NCBI GenBank assembly: GCA_947579665.1
Contig: CANPUZ010000055.1
Location: 62,001 to 126,000 of the forward strand
Source of the DNA: Sympetrum striolatum
Taxonomy: Eukaryota > Arthropoda > Insecta > Odonata > Libellulidae
Direction: 5' to 3'
Length of the DNA: 64,000 nucleotides
Shown here: positions 10,824 through 22,710 of the stretch, in pieces
How positions within the stretch are numbered: the first letter of the stretch is position 1
Layout of the letters: each line of letters starts with the position of its first letter
The notes under the pieces: model-generated
The model's database searches: none
The model's input: the letters and a program-made list of their open reading frames with translations, nothing else
Told to the model about the DNA's origin: nothing
Made by a program: the position numbers and the translations under genes

Positions 10824-11530
10824 ACTTTTTCCCTATACGTAGTATAGAGAAAGTATTGTATTCGCAAAAAATTCGACCTCCAGATTTCGACGGAAATCGA
10901 TGTTTTGGGGCCCATAGAGTTCGTTTTAGCTATTTTCCCGAACATGTCCGTCTGTGTGTCAGTGTGTCTGTGGTCTCTGTGTGTGTCTCTCTGTGGTAAA
11001 AAAAGTTTTTGGTCGCTCTATCTTAAAAAGTAATTATCCGATCATTTCCAAAATTCATATTTAGTATTTTCCTAACAATGCCAAAAGTTGATTAGTTTTT
11101 GATGAATATCGCTCAACCGGAAGTTGCGGTTTATCCGGAACAAAGTTTTGTTTCCTAAATATCTCTGTCAAAATGCAATAGAGGTACATACAATTACATG
11201 CAAAAGTTATAGATAATATAGTTTACTACAACTTTTGTATGAAATATGTTTTTGTAACACTGATTGTTTAGGAGTTATTATTGAATAATGGTTAACCGGA
11301 AGTTGTTGTTTACCCAGAAATGGAAGTTTTTCATTCTTATCTCTATCAGAATGCAATTTAGGTATACACAATTATGTACCAAAGGTATAGATAATGAATA
11401 TCACTAAACTTTTGTATGAAACATCGTCCTGTAACACTCATTGTTTTGGAGTTAATTATATATATTACCGGCATAGGCTTCTGTTTTCAATAAATTCGGA
11501 GGAAGTCATGTGTTGGCCACATCAGATTTT
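10824..11530 (+). mobile_element. TC element, copy 3
   Basis: Starts with the hairpin end (CCTATACGTAGTATAGAGAA) and ends at GGCCACATCAGATTTTTT. Two direct copies of a ~190-bp internal unit (AACCGGAAGTTG ... TAACACTGATTGTTTAGGAG) are visible between about 11115 and 11480. The microsatellite position holds a short GTGTGTCTGTGG run. The segmental duplication ends at this element's right end. Confidence 0.65.
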
Positions 11531-14139
11531 TTATATAATGAATTTATTGATACATTATTTAAATTATAGTTCAATAGAGTAAATCGGAAAATTAAAAAGA
11601 AACCATTAAAAGTTGCATCGTATGTATGGGTTTTTTGGATAAATCGTACCTAAATCATTCGAATGTGGATGCGTACTGCCGTTTTTGATTTTAAGCTTGG
11701 AGGATGTGGTCGAACCTCATTCATATGCCTCCAGATGAGATGCCTCGGACCAGAAAACGATGCGAATTCAGTCAAATTGAGCTGTTTATGGAAGCACCTT
11801 CCCTAATCATATATTCCTTCGCACGATGGCCCATAGCGGTAGCAAAGCTTTGCTCTAACCCTTTCATTACTTTAAATATCTTATTTGTTCTATAATATTA
11901 TCGTCATATTACTGAGTAAACAATGACCCAACTTATAGGTGATGAGATTCTTGGATGGAATAAACACACCTGCGCTGGTTGGATATCACCCGAATATACG
12001 AGGAATTTAACCAATGACATTTTAACTTCATTAGGCATAACTTCAACTAATTGGAACGTTAGCCTTTTTTTGCAAATCGCACCGCATCCTCTCTCCGAGA
12101 GATTCAACATTGACTAGGATTTTAGCCTCTGGAATAATTAATTGGCTGTTGGTGATCGCCTCTTTGTCGGAGTTTGTTTACGAAAGTAAGAAAGGATAAG
12201 TTTTTGCGTTGAAAGCGTCAGTGAAAAGAAGCCACTCTTCGCCAATTCCACAGTAGATAAGAGGGCTAGCCGATAGGGGGTGCTTGAGGAGAAGAGAGAT
12301 TTTGCGGGGATACTATGATGTTTTTTTGCAACTTTTTAACCCCCCTCCACCCTGGTGATACGTGGTGAGGTTTTAGACTAACCCCCTACCCAAAATTGCA
12401 CGTATTTTTTGGCACAAGGTATCTTAAAATTTTCAGAAGATTATCTTTAAGTACAGGTATAATCTAATTTAATTCCGGAAAATTGAGCACCGTGATAAAA
12501 ATGTCCATATATACATTAAGGTTGTTTCTGACTGGCATAAAATAATAAATGAAAGGTGTAATCATGTGAATAACATATAATTTGACTGGTACATAAATAT
12601 ATTTAATTGACCACAGATTAGTGAGGCTTTCTTCCAATCTAACGAGTGGATAAGCATCTTGCAAGTCAGGTGCATGAGCTTTCTTGAAGATGAACGACGG
12701 TCGGAGTCATCATTTTCACGCACTACGAATCTCTCTCGATCGTCGTGATGCGGTTCATTAAATTCCTTCTGAGCCACACTGTGTTTTCCTCCCTTCTTAT
12801 ACTCTGCAAATAGGACTTTGTACAGGTCTCCTAGTTTAGGCATTGTTGCATTGTTTTATATATACACGGCAACGATTTACGCATGTTTTCGGCACCAAAA
12901 TCACGAACTTATTGGCGACTGGAAAGTCGTTTTTCTGTTTAGAAATCGCGCGCTCAACGAAGAAATAAATACACCTGACTTCTGATTGCACCCCCTCCTC
13001 CCCCTTGTGATATTTCGTGATATTTCCCAAACCCCCATTTCGAGCTTCACGTGATTAATGGTCGATCCCTAAACTCCCCCGTACGAAAATGTCATCAAAT
13101 TTATCATCCCCATCGACTCAATTAACTCCAGGGAATACTTAGTTCATCTTGAAAAATGTTTCACGCACAGTTCGTGTCTTCATATATATTTTTCTGCTCC
13201 ATAATTTAAATCCTTTCAATTTTTTTCTCTTTTCCCTGCATCTTCATAGTTACTTAACTAGCTCCTCTGCTGCTCGAGAGATCAAATAGATAAAAAGTAG
13301 AAACGAAGATGAGAGATTATCTCCCGCCATTCTCAGTGGAAGTTTAAGCCTTTTCGTTTAAATATGGGTCTAGGGTCCAACGTGACGGATTAGGGGCAGT
13401 TTGATAAATAAGGGAGGAAAGAAAAACGTCACGTCACGAAAATCAATTTCTTTTTTTACAATTTCCGATATTTCGATTTAAAAAAAGCGCTACAGTTATC
13501 AACACAATATAGTCCCTCATAAAGTTCTTCGTGTTTGGGTATTTTTCAAATGAACTGCGTATTAATTATAATGCATTTAAAGTAATTTCAGCGATTTATT
13601 TATACCTTGTATGTTAAATTCTATTTAAAACATCCTTATAAAATTATTTCGTTATTTATTGGTCTGAATGTTTTGAGCCAATGGAAGCAATTATTATTAT
13701 TAATCAATATAAATAATAATTATTATTTGATTTATTTGGCGTTATGCGTCTTCGCTTAAATCTGCTCAAAGACCGATTCTCAAAATATCGCTCATCACCT
13801 CCTTTGTTTAGTACTGAATTTTTAATTCCTTTCATTTTTAATACCTTCACTATTTATAGTATATGTACTACACTTTAATAACTTAGAAAGAACTCTATTT
13901 AAAATATTATATTATACTTAATTCACCTTGTGAAAATGTATTCGTCCATTATGATATATAAAATTTGATTTATATTATATTAAGATTTAACCTCGTTTAT
14001 TAATTTTTTATTTTACTAATATTTAATTTATTTTTATTCGTTTTTTGCTTTTCAATATTTTTCAAAATCTAAATTCGTGTAATTACATATTTTTTTTCTT
14101 TAATTACCTAATTTAATGTTAATTCTACGACAATACAAA
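11531..14139. other. Single-copy-looking AT-rich region, no supported gene
   Basis: Several frames of 60-95 codons exist (e.g. 11904-12110, 12562-12843 and 12836-13030, minus) but none shows a domain I recognise, a splice-supported structure or a repeat elsewhere in the window. 13500-14140 is extremely AT-rich. Confidence 0.4.
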
Positions 14140-15010
14140 TTTTCTCTATTCAGTTGTTTTCCATTTCGATCATTTTATCGTAATTCTTCTGTTTTCTTCA
14201 CACTCACCTTTTATTCACGTCGTCAGTGAAAACCCAAACACATTCGCTCTTCATTTGTTTCGATCGAGTTGAAAATATCGTTGTTCTTTTGTTCTTCATA
14301 GTGATGTCGTACCTCCTTTCCCCCCACCCGCTTACTAGGCATTTATATCTCCACTATCGTCGTTCTTTTGTTTTCCGACATACCTCATTTCAATGACGTA
14401 ACTCATTGTTCAATTGTTTCTCATTCGCTTAACCTATCGCTTTTGCCATTCCTATCAATGTTGATATCTCTGTCGTCATGGTAACCTCCCCTCCTCCCCC
14501 TTCCCCCATCCGCTCATCGAAATGTCAGACAACACCCACGAAAAATGTATCGCCTTAACAACCGTAACTAAGCCCACCCTCAACGTACCCCTCGCTGGAA
14601 TAGCCTCTTCCACTGTGGCCACTCCGTTTGTTACAATGAGCCACTATTCAGAGAGATATAATTTTCCCCATAACGAAGCAACTTCCACTCGTAGTTCTAT
14701 TCCCGCAATAGAGGCTATCGGAAGCTCCCTTTTGTGAGGCTTTACAGAGACAGCGAAAAAGTGTTCATAACCACAAAATGCACGCGTCTAGTGCATTTTC
14801 GTCTTTACACGCTCTATTGAATTCGCTCATTAAAATTAGAAATATTGGCCGTACGAAGTCGAGACAAGCACCGATGGAAAGATAATTGAACGGAGTTTAT
14901 TATTTAAGTGGACGAATGTCGTTCTAACTTAGCAATTGCGAGGATTTTGACTGTATAAACGAACCTTTTTATTGGATTTTGAGTGTGTGCGGCAGGTGAT
15001 TGCTGCGATT
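14140..15010 (+). repeat. Repeat R3, diverged copy
   Basis: From about 14455 the order of blocks (GTCGTCATGG, CCACGAAAAATG, GAAGCTCCCTTTTG, GTGCATTTTCGTC, GAAGTCGAGACAAGCACCG) follows the R3 copies at 9630-10200 and 41200-41760. The 71-codon frame at 14522-14737 lies inside this repeat and is not kept in the other copies. Confidence 0.5.
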
Positions 15011-15261
15011 CGCCTCAAATTCAATCGGCGTTATCCCTTTTCTTCGCTTGCGGGGAAATGTGGGCTCTTATGTATTCATGATTCGTCCGTTAATTGAAAT
15101 AGATCTCAATACTTTGAATTCCGTTGAATGAATTTTACGACAATTTTTGGGTACATTTTTTCCATTTATGTCCTATTTAATGTAATGTGTTTATTGCCCA
15201 TTCATTAGATTTATTTTGCTTTCATCATATTGATAACTACATGCATTCCTTATGAGACTAT

Positions 15262-15600
15262 CTTTCCCTTACATTCGTACGAGAGTTCTACAATGACCTT
15301 CGTCGTTAGGGAATTGTTTACGCGCACAAAATCACACAAATTTTTAATTTTAGTTAAGCAATAAATTATAAGCAATGATTACATAGGTATAATCTTTGAC
15401 AAAAGAACCTCAATAACGTTCAGACTTCAGAATTCAATGAATTATGATCGAATTTCGACCACTGGGCGATCACTAGTTTTTATCTTTCTGCACTCCTTCT
15501 CCATATGCCAAATCTCAAACTCCTCCGTTCTTATATTATCCTTAAAAAGGGATCCAAAGTTTTCTCTTATTAATATATATAGATTCCCTTAGTGCACTCA
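15262..15600 (-). repeat. BBX end fragment and adjoining dispersed repeats
   Basis: 15262-15345 matches the BBX distal end in reverse (GTCGTTAGGGAATTGTTTAC). 15350-15478 matches 53735-53890 in the opposite orientation (GACCACTGGGCGATCACTAG). 15480-15590 matches the block at 48918-49045 and 54518-54640 (CTCCATATGCCAAATCTCAA). Confidence 0.55.
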
Positions 15601-17539
15601 GCAATTTGATTTTCTGTTGCGTCAATCCATGGAATTGAAATCCGCACTCTTTTAAACCTTTTCGTCGGCCGTATTCGATGTTTTCCCGGTTTTTGTTGTG
15701 GACATTGGTAAAGAAGTGTTTAGTTTACATTCAAGTTCAAAGAAGGAGAAGAGCGACTGCGACTCAGGTTTCCTCGACTCCCAGCGATGTTTCTATTTTG
15801 TTTAATCTTGGATGTAAGGCGCACTCTTCCACGTGCTGAGTGAATTTTCAATTCCATATTGTTTAATTAAGATTGTTTATTAAAATACTATTGATATTGC
15901 GCGTGGTAGAAGGTTTTATGGGAAATGACACTTTTGGAAACGAAAGCAAATGCACGAAAGCGAGACAAGTGTCACGTTTAATAAAAATCTACCGATTTTC
16001 TAAATAACATATTTCAGTAGATCCTTACTTTCAATCGAATGAATCATCACGGATGGAGAATCCTTCTTTACAGAGGATAGCATTTCATTTATGTTTTAAG
16101 CCTATAAAATGCGCTTACAGTAAGCAAGATAGATGGCGTTTTAAAGTGACGCAATCCAAATTGCTAATATAATTGCTTATCTTTCATTCGATATTGAGTT
16201 AATGCATAGATCAAGTATTCCAGAATTCTACATTCAAATCTAAAAATATCCAACAAAATCGTGTCGTTGGATCGTTCTTAATCATATTCCGTCTTTTTTT
16301 CGAATTAAGGAAACGATTATCACACATATACTCCGGATAATCCCTCGGACATCCATTTTTTCCGTTTTTGCTAAATTCCTCCGTTAATCTGATATTTAGG
16401 TGTACACAGTTATCTACAAAAGTTACAAAAATGTACTTTTCTGTGAATTTTATTTGAAAACATTATCGATATCAACCACCGTTTAGGAGTCGTATATCAT
16501 AATTAACCAATTTCCTGGTTATTGCGACATATTTACGTTAAAATGTCGTTTTCATTAATACCATTTCAAAATAATGTTATATTAAACGCGGTTACTATAT
16601 TTCTTCGAAGTTTCAATTGGAAGTTGATTTGGAATTTATAGCTCGCGTATTTATTACATAATACTCATTCAGTTATAATGGATTCTTGCCGTAAAAGATT
16701 AGGCACTCTTCACAATAACAATAAAGCTCGTTACTATGGGTTTGTTTTCACGGCAAACAATGCAATGCAAAGCGTCTTTCTCACACTCTCTTGCTATAGA
16801 TTGAGCTCTGGATGATTCATAATAATAAAAAGGTATTCTTCTTTGTTTTTTTTACTCCATTTGTCTTCTTCATTAGCTTTCTTTTATCTATAATAATAAT
16901 TTTCGTCATTCACTGTTACCTTTTTAAGTTTCCACTGTTTATTCGTGTTACTGTTTTTATGGTATGTTGCCCCCCTCCACTTTCTCCGCCCGTTCATGTT
17001 TTTCGGATTAATTAACGCATTCTCATTAAGAAGGATCGATCTCCGCTCATCGTCTTTTCTGCCCACGTGACTGCAGGTTGTTGTTTTTTTTACCACCGAT
17101 GACCTTGCAGAGGGCGCGTCCGTCAGTGAATTGGGAATCGCAACGTGAGGTTTCTCTCCCGTTTCCATCTTTTGGATGGTCCACCTTCAACACAATCGTT
17201 TGGTTATTTCGTTTTGCTTATTTTTCTCCCGGATGTGTAGAATGTGTGAATTAGGACCTTTTGGTAATTATGTTAACTACCAACGTAATTCTTACTTACA
17301 TAATATTTTAGCTCACTTATTTGGGGGGGGGGGGGCATTCATCATACGCTAGACTACCATCATAACGTTTTAATTAATTATTTAAAAAAATTAACTTAAA
17401 TTCCGAGCTTATATTTAAATGAAATATATTGGTTCTGGGCCATCATCGTAGGTCAGCTGTTTCTGAAAAGTGAGACTCCTTCTTTATCTCCTTAGTTTTT
17501 CTATGAATTAAACAGTGAATCGGATGAGTGCTGTTTGCT
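15601..17539. other. No supported gene; weak TC-like fragment and a G homopolymer
   Basis: 16320-16510 loosely resembles the internal unit of TC elements (ATCTACAAAAGTTACA, GTTTAGGAGTCGT). A run of 13 G lies at 17323-17335. Nothing else was recognised. Confidence 0.4.
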
Positions 17540-17760
17540 GGCTTGATTGCTCAATTGAGAGAGCTACTGACTGGTAATCGGGAGTTCTGGGTTCGAGTCC
17601 CGGTCTTTCTCGTGTCCGTTCTTTCTTGCGAATTTCCCTCTTTTCATGCCACCTTTCCTCATTGAGATCTCTTATGGTCTCCTTTACATTTATTCCCCGG
17701 AATTCATGGTTTTATTCACTTGGTCTTTCCCTGCATTTGGTCCGTTGCTCCATTAAGAAG
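17540..17760 (+). mobile_element. tRNA-derived SINE-like element with tRNA-Thr(GGU)-like head
   Basis: 17540-17610 folds largely as a tRNA: D arm GCTC...GAGC from 17549, an anticodon arm CTGA-CTGGTAA-TCGG with a seven-base loop reading GGT (Thr) in the anticodon slot, and a T arm CTGGG-TTCGAGT-CCCGG (17587-17603). The acceptor strands GGCTTGA and TCTTTCT do not pair, so it is not a working tRNA. The following TCCGTTCTTTCTTGCGAATT resembles the body after the inverted SINEs at 1201 and 52923, suggesting one SINE superfamily with different heads. Confidence 0.6.
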
Positions 17761-19039
17761 AAATCCCGTGACTTGTTTGCATAACATTTTTTCTCGCCGT
17801 CTTTCGATCCTTTGTGTATCCTTTTTCTTCACTTTGTCTTACTTTTCGTATTTTTTATTTTTTTAAACATCCGGGTATCTTCCCAAAATGCTCTAAGGTA
17901 AGGACTGGTCCATAACTATCTTCTTTGAGAGTCTCATCTCTGACCCTTGCCTCCCCTTAAAAGATGACTCGATGGGGTAATGTTATTTGTTCAAATAAAT
18001 CGTTTTCTCATTGGAAATTCAGACTTTAATTTTTCTGCTGCCAGTCTACACCGAGTGACGGCGATTGCACAGTAATAGGTCGATTGACAAGTTAAAAGGT
18101 GCGAAGGAAAGCCGAGTGGGGGAAGTCCTCTGGCGGCAGAAGGTGGAACTGCTTCGACTGGCGCAAGGATTAGTCGATTTCGCGTGTTTGCAAGTGGACT
18201 AGGGCCGGTAATCATTGCGTGTGTAAACACAGATTTGAGGCTTTTATACGAAACTCGCGCAGAAAAAAACACTTCCGAATTGCGCGTCGTATTCGAAAGG
18301 TGATTGCTCACAGCCGGAAGAAGAAACGCGTGTGAATGACTATCGGTCCATTTATTGATCGATTCATTGTTTAATGTTCTTTGGTCACATTGTTGTGGAT
18401 AGGGAGGGCATTGTTGGATGTCTCCTATTCGTATACTCCGATCGCTCCTAAAGCGACGTTGCCAGCTCTTCCCGGCTTCCCATTGTTAGACCTTCTTCCC
18501 TCCTCCGCTTTCACAGTCATTTTCAACAGCTGATCCTGAGATTCCATCCCAATGTCACTTTGGTTGGCGAAGACACACTTCCATTGGTTAAAAAGGCCTT
18601 CTACAGAAGCACTCAATAAAAGTAGACAATTTTTCCATTTCTTTTCAATCTGTTTTCATTCGAGTTAAACGACAAATAGCTGTCATTAATCTTTTTTAGT
18701 TGTTTTTTTTCATTGTACAGACTTTTAAACGCTCTCTCGCTTTTAGTGGTTTTGTTAGTTCATTAAACTGGGATATTAGGCATCGGGTCGGAGAGTGCGC
18801 CAAACTGATGTTTCCATGACAATTCTGCCCTTTCATGAAATAGTAAGCCAGTGCCTTGGCGTTACAGCCTGTAGCAATGTAACTAAAAATAGTAAAATAC
18901 AGCGGATTTAATCGAGTTATTTTTCAGAGATTATCTGATTGACAGTAATCTAAAAAATTGACATACATATGTATGTATGCAAACATTCACACGTATATTT
19001 ATAATGAAATATTCTATTTTAATTGTTCTGTCATTGCAG
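17761..19039. other. No supported gene
   Basis: Minus frames at 17991-18311 (106 codons) and 18425-18616 (63 codons) show no known domain. An ATACATATGTATGTAT palindromic run lies at about 18963. The segment could contain the missing first exon of the MADF gene next door, but I could not find MADF N-terminal motifs. Confidence 0.35.
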
Positions 19040-19618
19040 TGTCTGATTGCTAAGCTAGGTGGAAAAACCCGAGAGGAAGGTATATAAAGCACCTACGAGA
19101 GTATTCAGGATCAGGAACTGTTTATAAGAAGCCGTACTATTTAGCCGAATTTATGGTTTTTCTTGAGCCATTTACAAAATCCCGACAAAGAGTAACATAA
19201 AAGTCAGTCAATACAAAGTACGTCTTCTAATGAGGATCCTCCGCAGTATCTAGAGGAGGATCGATGTGAATCTTTACTAGAACGGGAAGAGAATGAAGAC
19301 GAAGAAAGTAAAATTAAACTCAACGAAACTGACAAAATACGAGTGCCCTTATTCTATTCATGATGTAAATAAATCGGCATTGGAATGTTTTTCTGTAAAA
19401 ATACAATCAGTAGCAGGATGACGCTTTATTTCCAATGAGTATGTTACCGGAAAAAGATGTCAGAGGAGCAAAAGTGGCGATTTAAGATTGAAATTTTAAA
19501 CGTGGCCGGAAAAATATTTCACCAAAAGTCGAAAGAATATATGTGTGATGAAGGCACGACATCTCATGTTTCCGGCTACGAAAAAAAGCACTCTTCATGT
19601 AACTGTGAATGTAGCTAA
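19040..19618 (+). pseudogene. MADF-BESS domain protein remnant
   Basis: MADF-BESS proteins are Adf-1-type DNA-binding factors; MADF or Myb-like proteins also serve as partners of PIF/Harbinger transposases. A polypyrimidine tract and CATTGCAG (ending 19039) look like a splice acceptor. From 19042 the frame reads DC-stop-ARWKN, then WKNPRGRYIKHLREYSGSG and YKKPYYLAEFMVFLEPFTKSR, the second half of a MADF domain. A stop replaces a Lys (19051-19053). After a frameshift near 19195 an acidic linker (EDPPQYLEEDRCESLLE) follows. The BESS domain spans about 19418-19530: DALFPMSMLPEK, one more frameshift, then KMSEEQKWRFKIEILNVAG. The frame ends at TAA 19616-19618, with AATAAA at about 19689. The N-terminal half of MADF is missing. 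Domain assignment is strong; the gene is dead. Confidence 0.8.
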
Positions 19619-19824
19619 CGAATGCGCTACGTACTGTAAATGATGGTTGGATTGGTATAGTTCTTTGTTTGTTATTTTGTGAAGCAGAAATAAAAATGTG
19701 TAACTGTTACATTCTAAGCTACAGGAATAAATGTGTTTTTTATTTTACATTTTATATTTTTAAGATTAAAACAAAGACAATGTCTCAGCATCGGACACAA
19801 CAGTTACATCAATTCCTGACTTAC

Positions 19825-20175
19825 GTTAATGTTATGCGCTCTTCCGGTGAAACGGAATTTCTCCAATTGGTGTCTTTCTTAATAATTTTGTTTTCTAATA
19901 TATGAACCAAAAAATCAAAGGTTTTCTCTCTTCATTCCATAGAACGAATTGTATCCTCGTACAAGTTCAATTCCTTGAACAGATTAAATGCACCTTTCTC
20001 TCCCTCCAATAAGGACGTACCCAATATCGTCTTTTTCGATCTTTTTAGCCAAATGCGATCTTCATCATCGGACATTGTGACTGATGCCGCCTTCTCTTTT
20101 GGCGTTACCCCACCGCATCGAAATTTTCGTCTCCCGTTCGGCGCTTCCTTCGCATTTTGCTTCTTCTGTGGGCGC
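19825..20175 (-). pseudogene. PIF/Harbinger transposase, N-terminal exon remnant
   Basis: Harbinger transposases (HARBI1/DDE_Tnp_4 family) cut and paste DNA elements. On the minus strand a start MSDDEDRIWLKR (ATG at 20075) leads into RKRRYWVRPYWRER, then after frameshifts GAFNLFKELNLYEDTIRSM and FDFLVHILENKIIKKDTNW, then SPEERITLT, the standard order of the N-terminal region (WV.P...R..GA...L..EL, FD.L......I.KKDT..R..I.PEER). The last codon abuts GTAAGT (19824-19819), a consensus splice donor. The DDE catalytic core is not found. The 5' end, TAA then GGCGCCCACAGAAGAAGC at about 20155-20178, is shared with the copy at 50128, marking the probable transposon terminus and TAA target site. The MADF-BESS remnant lies convergently 200 bp away. 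Confidence 0.75.
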
Positions 20176-20229
20176 CTTAGTCTCGCCCTGAATAAACACG
20201 ATTATTATTTTAATTAATATATCCAATTT

Positions 20230-20904
20230 AGAGGTTGTCTAATGATTTGCAAACGGGAATATATTCGTATGAAATCTTTTAATGAGCGTTAGGAAATATT
20301 ATTTTAAATACACTTTGTTTCCTCTTTGGATTTTGGACGCGGAGGCAAATATTTCTTATGTGCTATCGATCAGTGTCGATGAGATGGGATACTGGTGAGG
20401 TGTTGAAAATGCTCAGCTACGTGAAATTATCTTAGTTTGCCAGGAGACGTTTAAGAATGTAATGGATTTAGCAAATAGATGCGATTCGAATAAAAGAATA
20501 TCCCTTGGAATGGCATTTTATAATTCAGCAATTCCTCCGCTTACAAACCTTATAAATAATAAATTTTGAGGCCACGCATGTCCGTATTAATGCGTCTAAA
20601 TTCTTACATTTTTTTCGCCGAGAGAATGAAATAAGTATATAATTGCATAATTTACGCAATTTTGCGTGTAATAATCAATAAGCAGTGCCCGAAATATAAT
20701 TTGTTCGAGTACATCTTTGGCGGATAATGTAATTGGATATTTGATGCGTAACAAAGTTTATTCACCAACTTATGCGGAAATGTTACTATGTTGAACTTTC
20801 TTGATTTTTATGGTTTGAAATGGATATTAAAACGATGTAACCAATTAAATCGACGAAATTAAGTTTTTTTACTCATTAAAAAACTTTTCCGCGGCCTTTT
20901 TAGC
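20230..20904. other. AT-rich, nothing recognised
   Basis: No open frame of note, no tandem structure and no second copy in the window. Confidence 0.4.
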
Positions 20905-21360
20905 TTAGAATTCGATATCACAGCAACTGTTGCCATGGACGCCATGACAACCAGTGACAATGGATACCATATCAACGGTTTCTATGGCAACGATTGTTAG
21001 TGGGACCACATTATCACGGTTGCCATGGCAACGATTATTGTTGGTTGCCGTAACACCGATTGTTATAGTTGCTATGACGTCGCCAAGTGATCCAATATGG
21101 CGGTGACAACATTTCACATATCGAGATTTCCTGTACGGTCTTCTCCGAAATCTTTTCCTTGCATTGCGAAGGCGATCCACGTACCGAGCTTTTCTCCACG
21201 AATTTCGTAATATCGAGATGGTGGGGATACTTCCGGGCATTCCGGGAAGTAATGGAAGGTTTTTAATCTAATTTTAAAATTCGTTACCGTAAACATAGCT
21301 CAATGAAATTTTCGTGGTGAATAGCTGATGAATTGGGGAATTTTTTTTAGTTCGTCGGCA
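20905..21360 (+). repeat. Repeat R5, copy 1
   Basis: Matches 43355-43760 in the same orientation (GATCCAATATGGCGG, TTTTCTGTACGG-like, CGAGATGGTGGG, GGAATTCCGGAAAGTAATGG variants). Its left part is built of imperfect GTTGCCATGGCAACG units with palindromic CCATGG centres. A third weak trace is at 45945-46000. The frames here are not conserved between copies. Confidence 0.55.
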
Positions 21361-21365
21361 AAGCC

Positions 21366-21655
21366 TATTTTGACTCATGAAGGTGAAGGTGTCGCCGAAG
21401 GCGCCGTCGACGAAGTGGTGCTGTGGAGGAAGATGAATGATGGCTTCGAGGCCGTGGTTCCGGGTGCGGCAAGGGCAGGGTGTGCTGGATGCAGTCGGCA
21501 ATGGCAATGGCTGCTCCTCCTATCCGTTTCGCCGGGTGCAGTTTGCCAGTCAGTGCGGTAGATTATGTATGACCGCGGCTGCGGTCGCGGGAGCGATATC
21601 GGCTGTGGCGCCGTTGTGGGTGAGGGTGCGGCACGACGCCTGCCTCCAATGAATG
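21366..21655. other. GC-rich island next to R5
   Basis: About 290 bp of clearly GC- and CpG-rich sequence in an AT-rich setting (GCCGAAGGCGCCGTCGACGA, CCGCGGCTGCGGTCGCGG). Two overlapping plus frames (21328-21561, 21437-21652) and a minus frame of about 90 codons are open, but this is expected from GC richness. No domain was recognised. It could be a captured exon, a promoter-like CpG island or a repeat fragment. Confidence 0.4.
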
Positions 21656-22377
21656 CAGGAACGCGATACGGCTCTATCTAGAAATTGAAACTCAGCCTTA
21701 CCTTTCCACAATTAATGTCACCTTCTGTAAAATAGGTTTCACTTTTGGCTTCGTGAATAGCACTTCAGATGATTAATGTTTTCGCTCTCACAAACAAGGA
21801 TTTCCATCAAAACCAATAGAAAGGCAGCAACGAGCGCGTAGTTTAAAAGAACAATCTAATCACGTAACGGGATTATCTCTGCTTGCGGTAACTAAACTTT
21901 CGATCATTTTTGACGTGCGAACTCATTAGTAATATACAACAAGTGAGTACACCACGATAATCAATTTTCTGCTGAGAAATGGGTTCATGAAAGTTCTATG
22001 GGAATAACTTCAAGATCATTATCATTTTATTTTTCGTGTCTTTTAATTACTCTTCCTGACCGATGTTTGCTTTGTTATTTTCCATTGATTTGTATCATCT
22101 TGCTATTGGTGTCACTAATATCAGAGTCATCTACATCCACCTTGTACAGTCTCGCAAATGAAGAATGTTTTCGTGAACTTTGCGTGTGCAGTCCATTCTT
22201 ACTCGATAGGACCTGCTAAGTTTGTAGAATTCCACTATCTATATTAACCATATATAAAATGGAAATTCCGTGGGTGTGATTGTCTTGGATTGGAGGCAAC
22301 ACCGTTCGTCCGATTTGCTTCAAACTCTATATACGTGTCCTCTGCGATCTGGAAGGAATCACTGTCTCCTTTTTAAA
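21656..22377. other. No supported gene
   Basis: The frame at 21998-22219 has hydrophobic stretches but no signal I trust. The last ~90 bp (TGTCTTGGATTGGAGGCAAC) are shared with 58640-58730, upstream of another BBX repeat, so the BBX unit there has a longer shared flank. Confidence 0.35.
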
Positions 22378-22710
22378 CCACAATTTTACGGGGTTCGAAC
22401 CCAGGTCGCTCGGAATATTTTCCGTAAAGAATACACGTAAAACACATTTTTATCGCATGCAGGGTTTATTTCTATCGCAAAATTAAATTAGAAGGAATAG
22501 TCGCACGTTGACGAAATAAACACCTAATGAAAGCAAATCGAATGAAGATTTTTATTTTACCCATGGAAGCTAAGTTCCAATTCGAATTTGCGAGAATATC
22601 TATGAAATATGCGAAACTTTTGTAGAAATTCGATGTTGTAAACAACTCATCCCCCTGACGACCGATCCCATTGTTGAATCCGATGTGTTATCCCGTAAAA
22701 ATACTCGAGG
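22378..22710 (+). repeat. BBX repeat
   Basis: Begins with GGGGTTCGAACCCAGG (22390-22403), a B-box palindrome, and keeps the ACACGTAAAACACATTTTTA, AGTCGCACGTTGACGA and CCATTGTTGAATCCGATG blocks. Closest to 58730-59065, which also shares the flank and the ending ACTCGAGGCCCA. Confidence 0.7.

Larger units (their letters stand above)
4752..11530 (+). repeat. Segmental duplication, copy 1 (pairs with 35993-43127)
   Basis: The order of parts and the sequence match 35993-43127 in direct orientation: inverted Jockey piece, R-X repeat, two BBX repeats, 22-bp satellite, CR1 piece, TC element, GC-skewed block, TC element. Over 60 bases from 6182 against 37457 I count 3 mismatches. The right limit coincides with the TC element end in both copies. 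The left limit lies within a Jockey fragment. The copies differ mainly in satellite length and small deletions. Confidence 0.85.

Noticed and set aside
12562..12843. 93-codon minus frame with a charged middle as a gene
   Set aside because: No family recognised. Length is within chance expectation for this much sequence.
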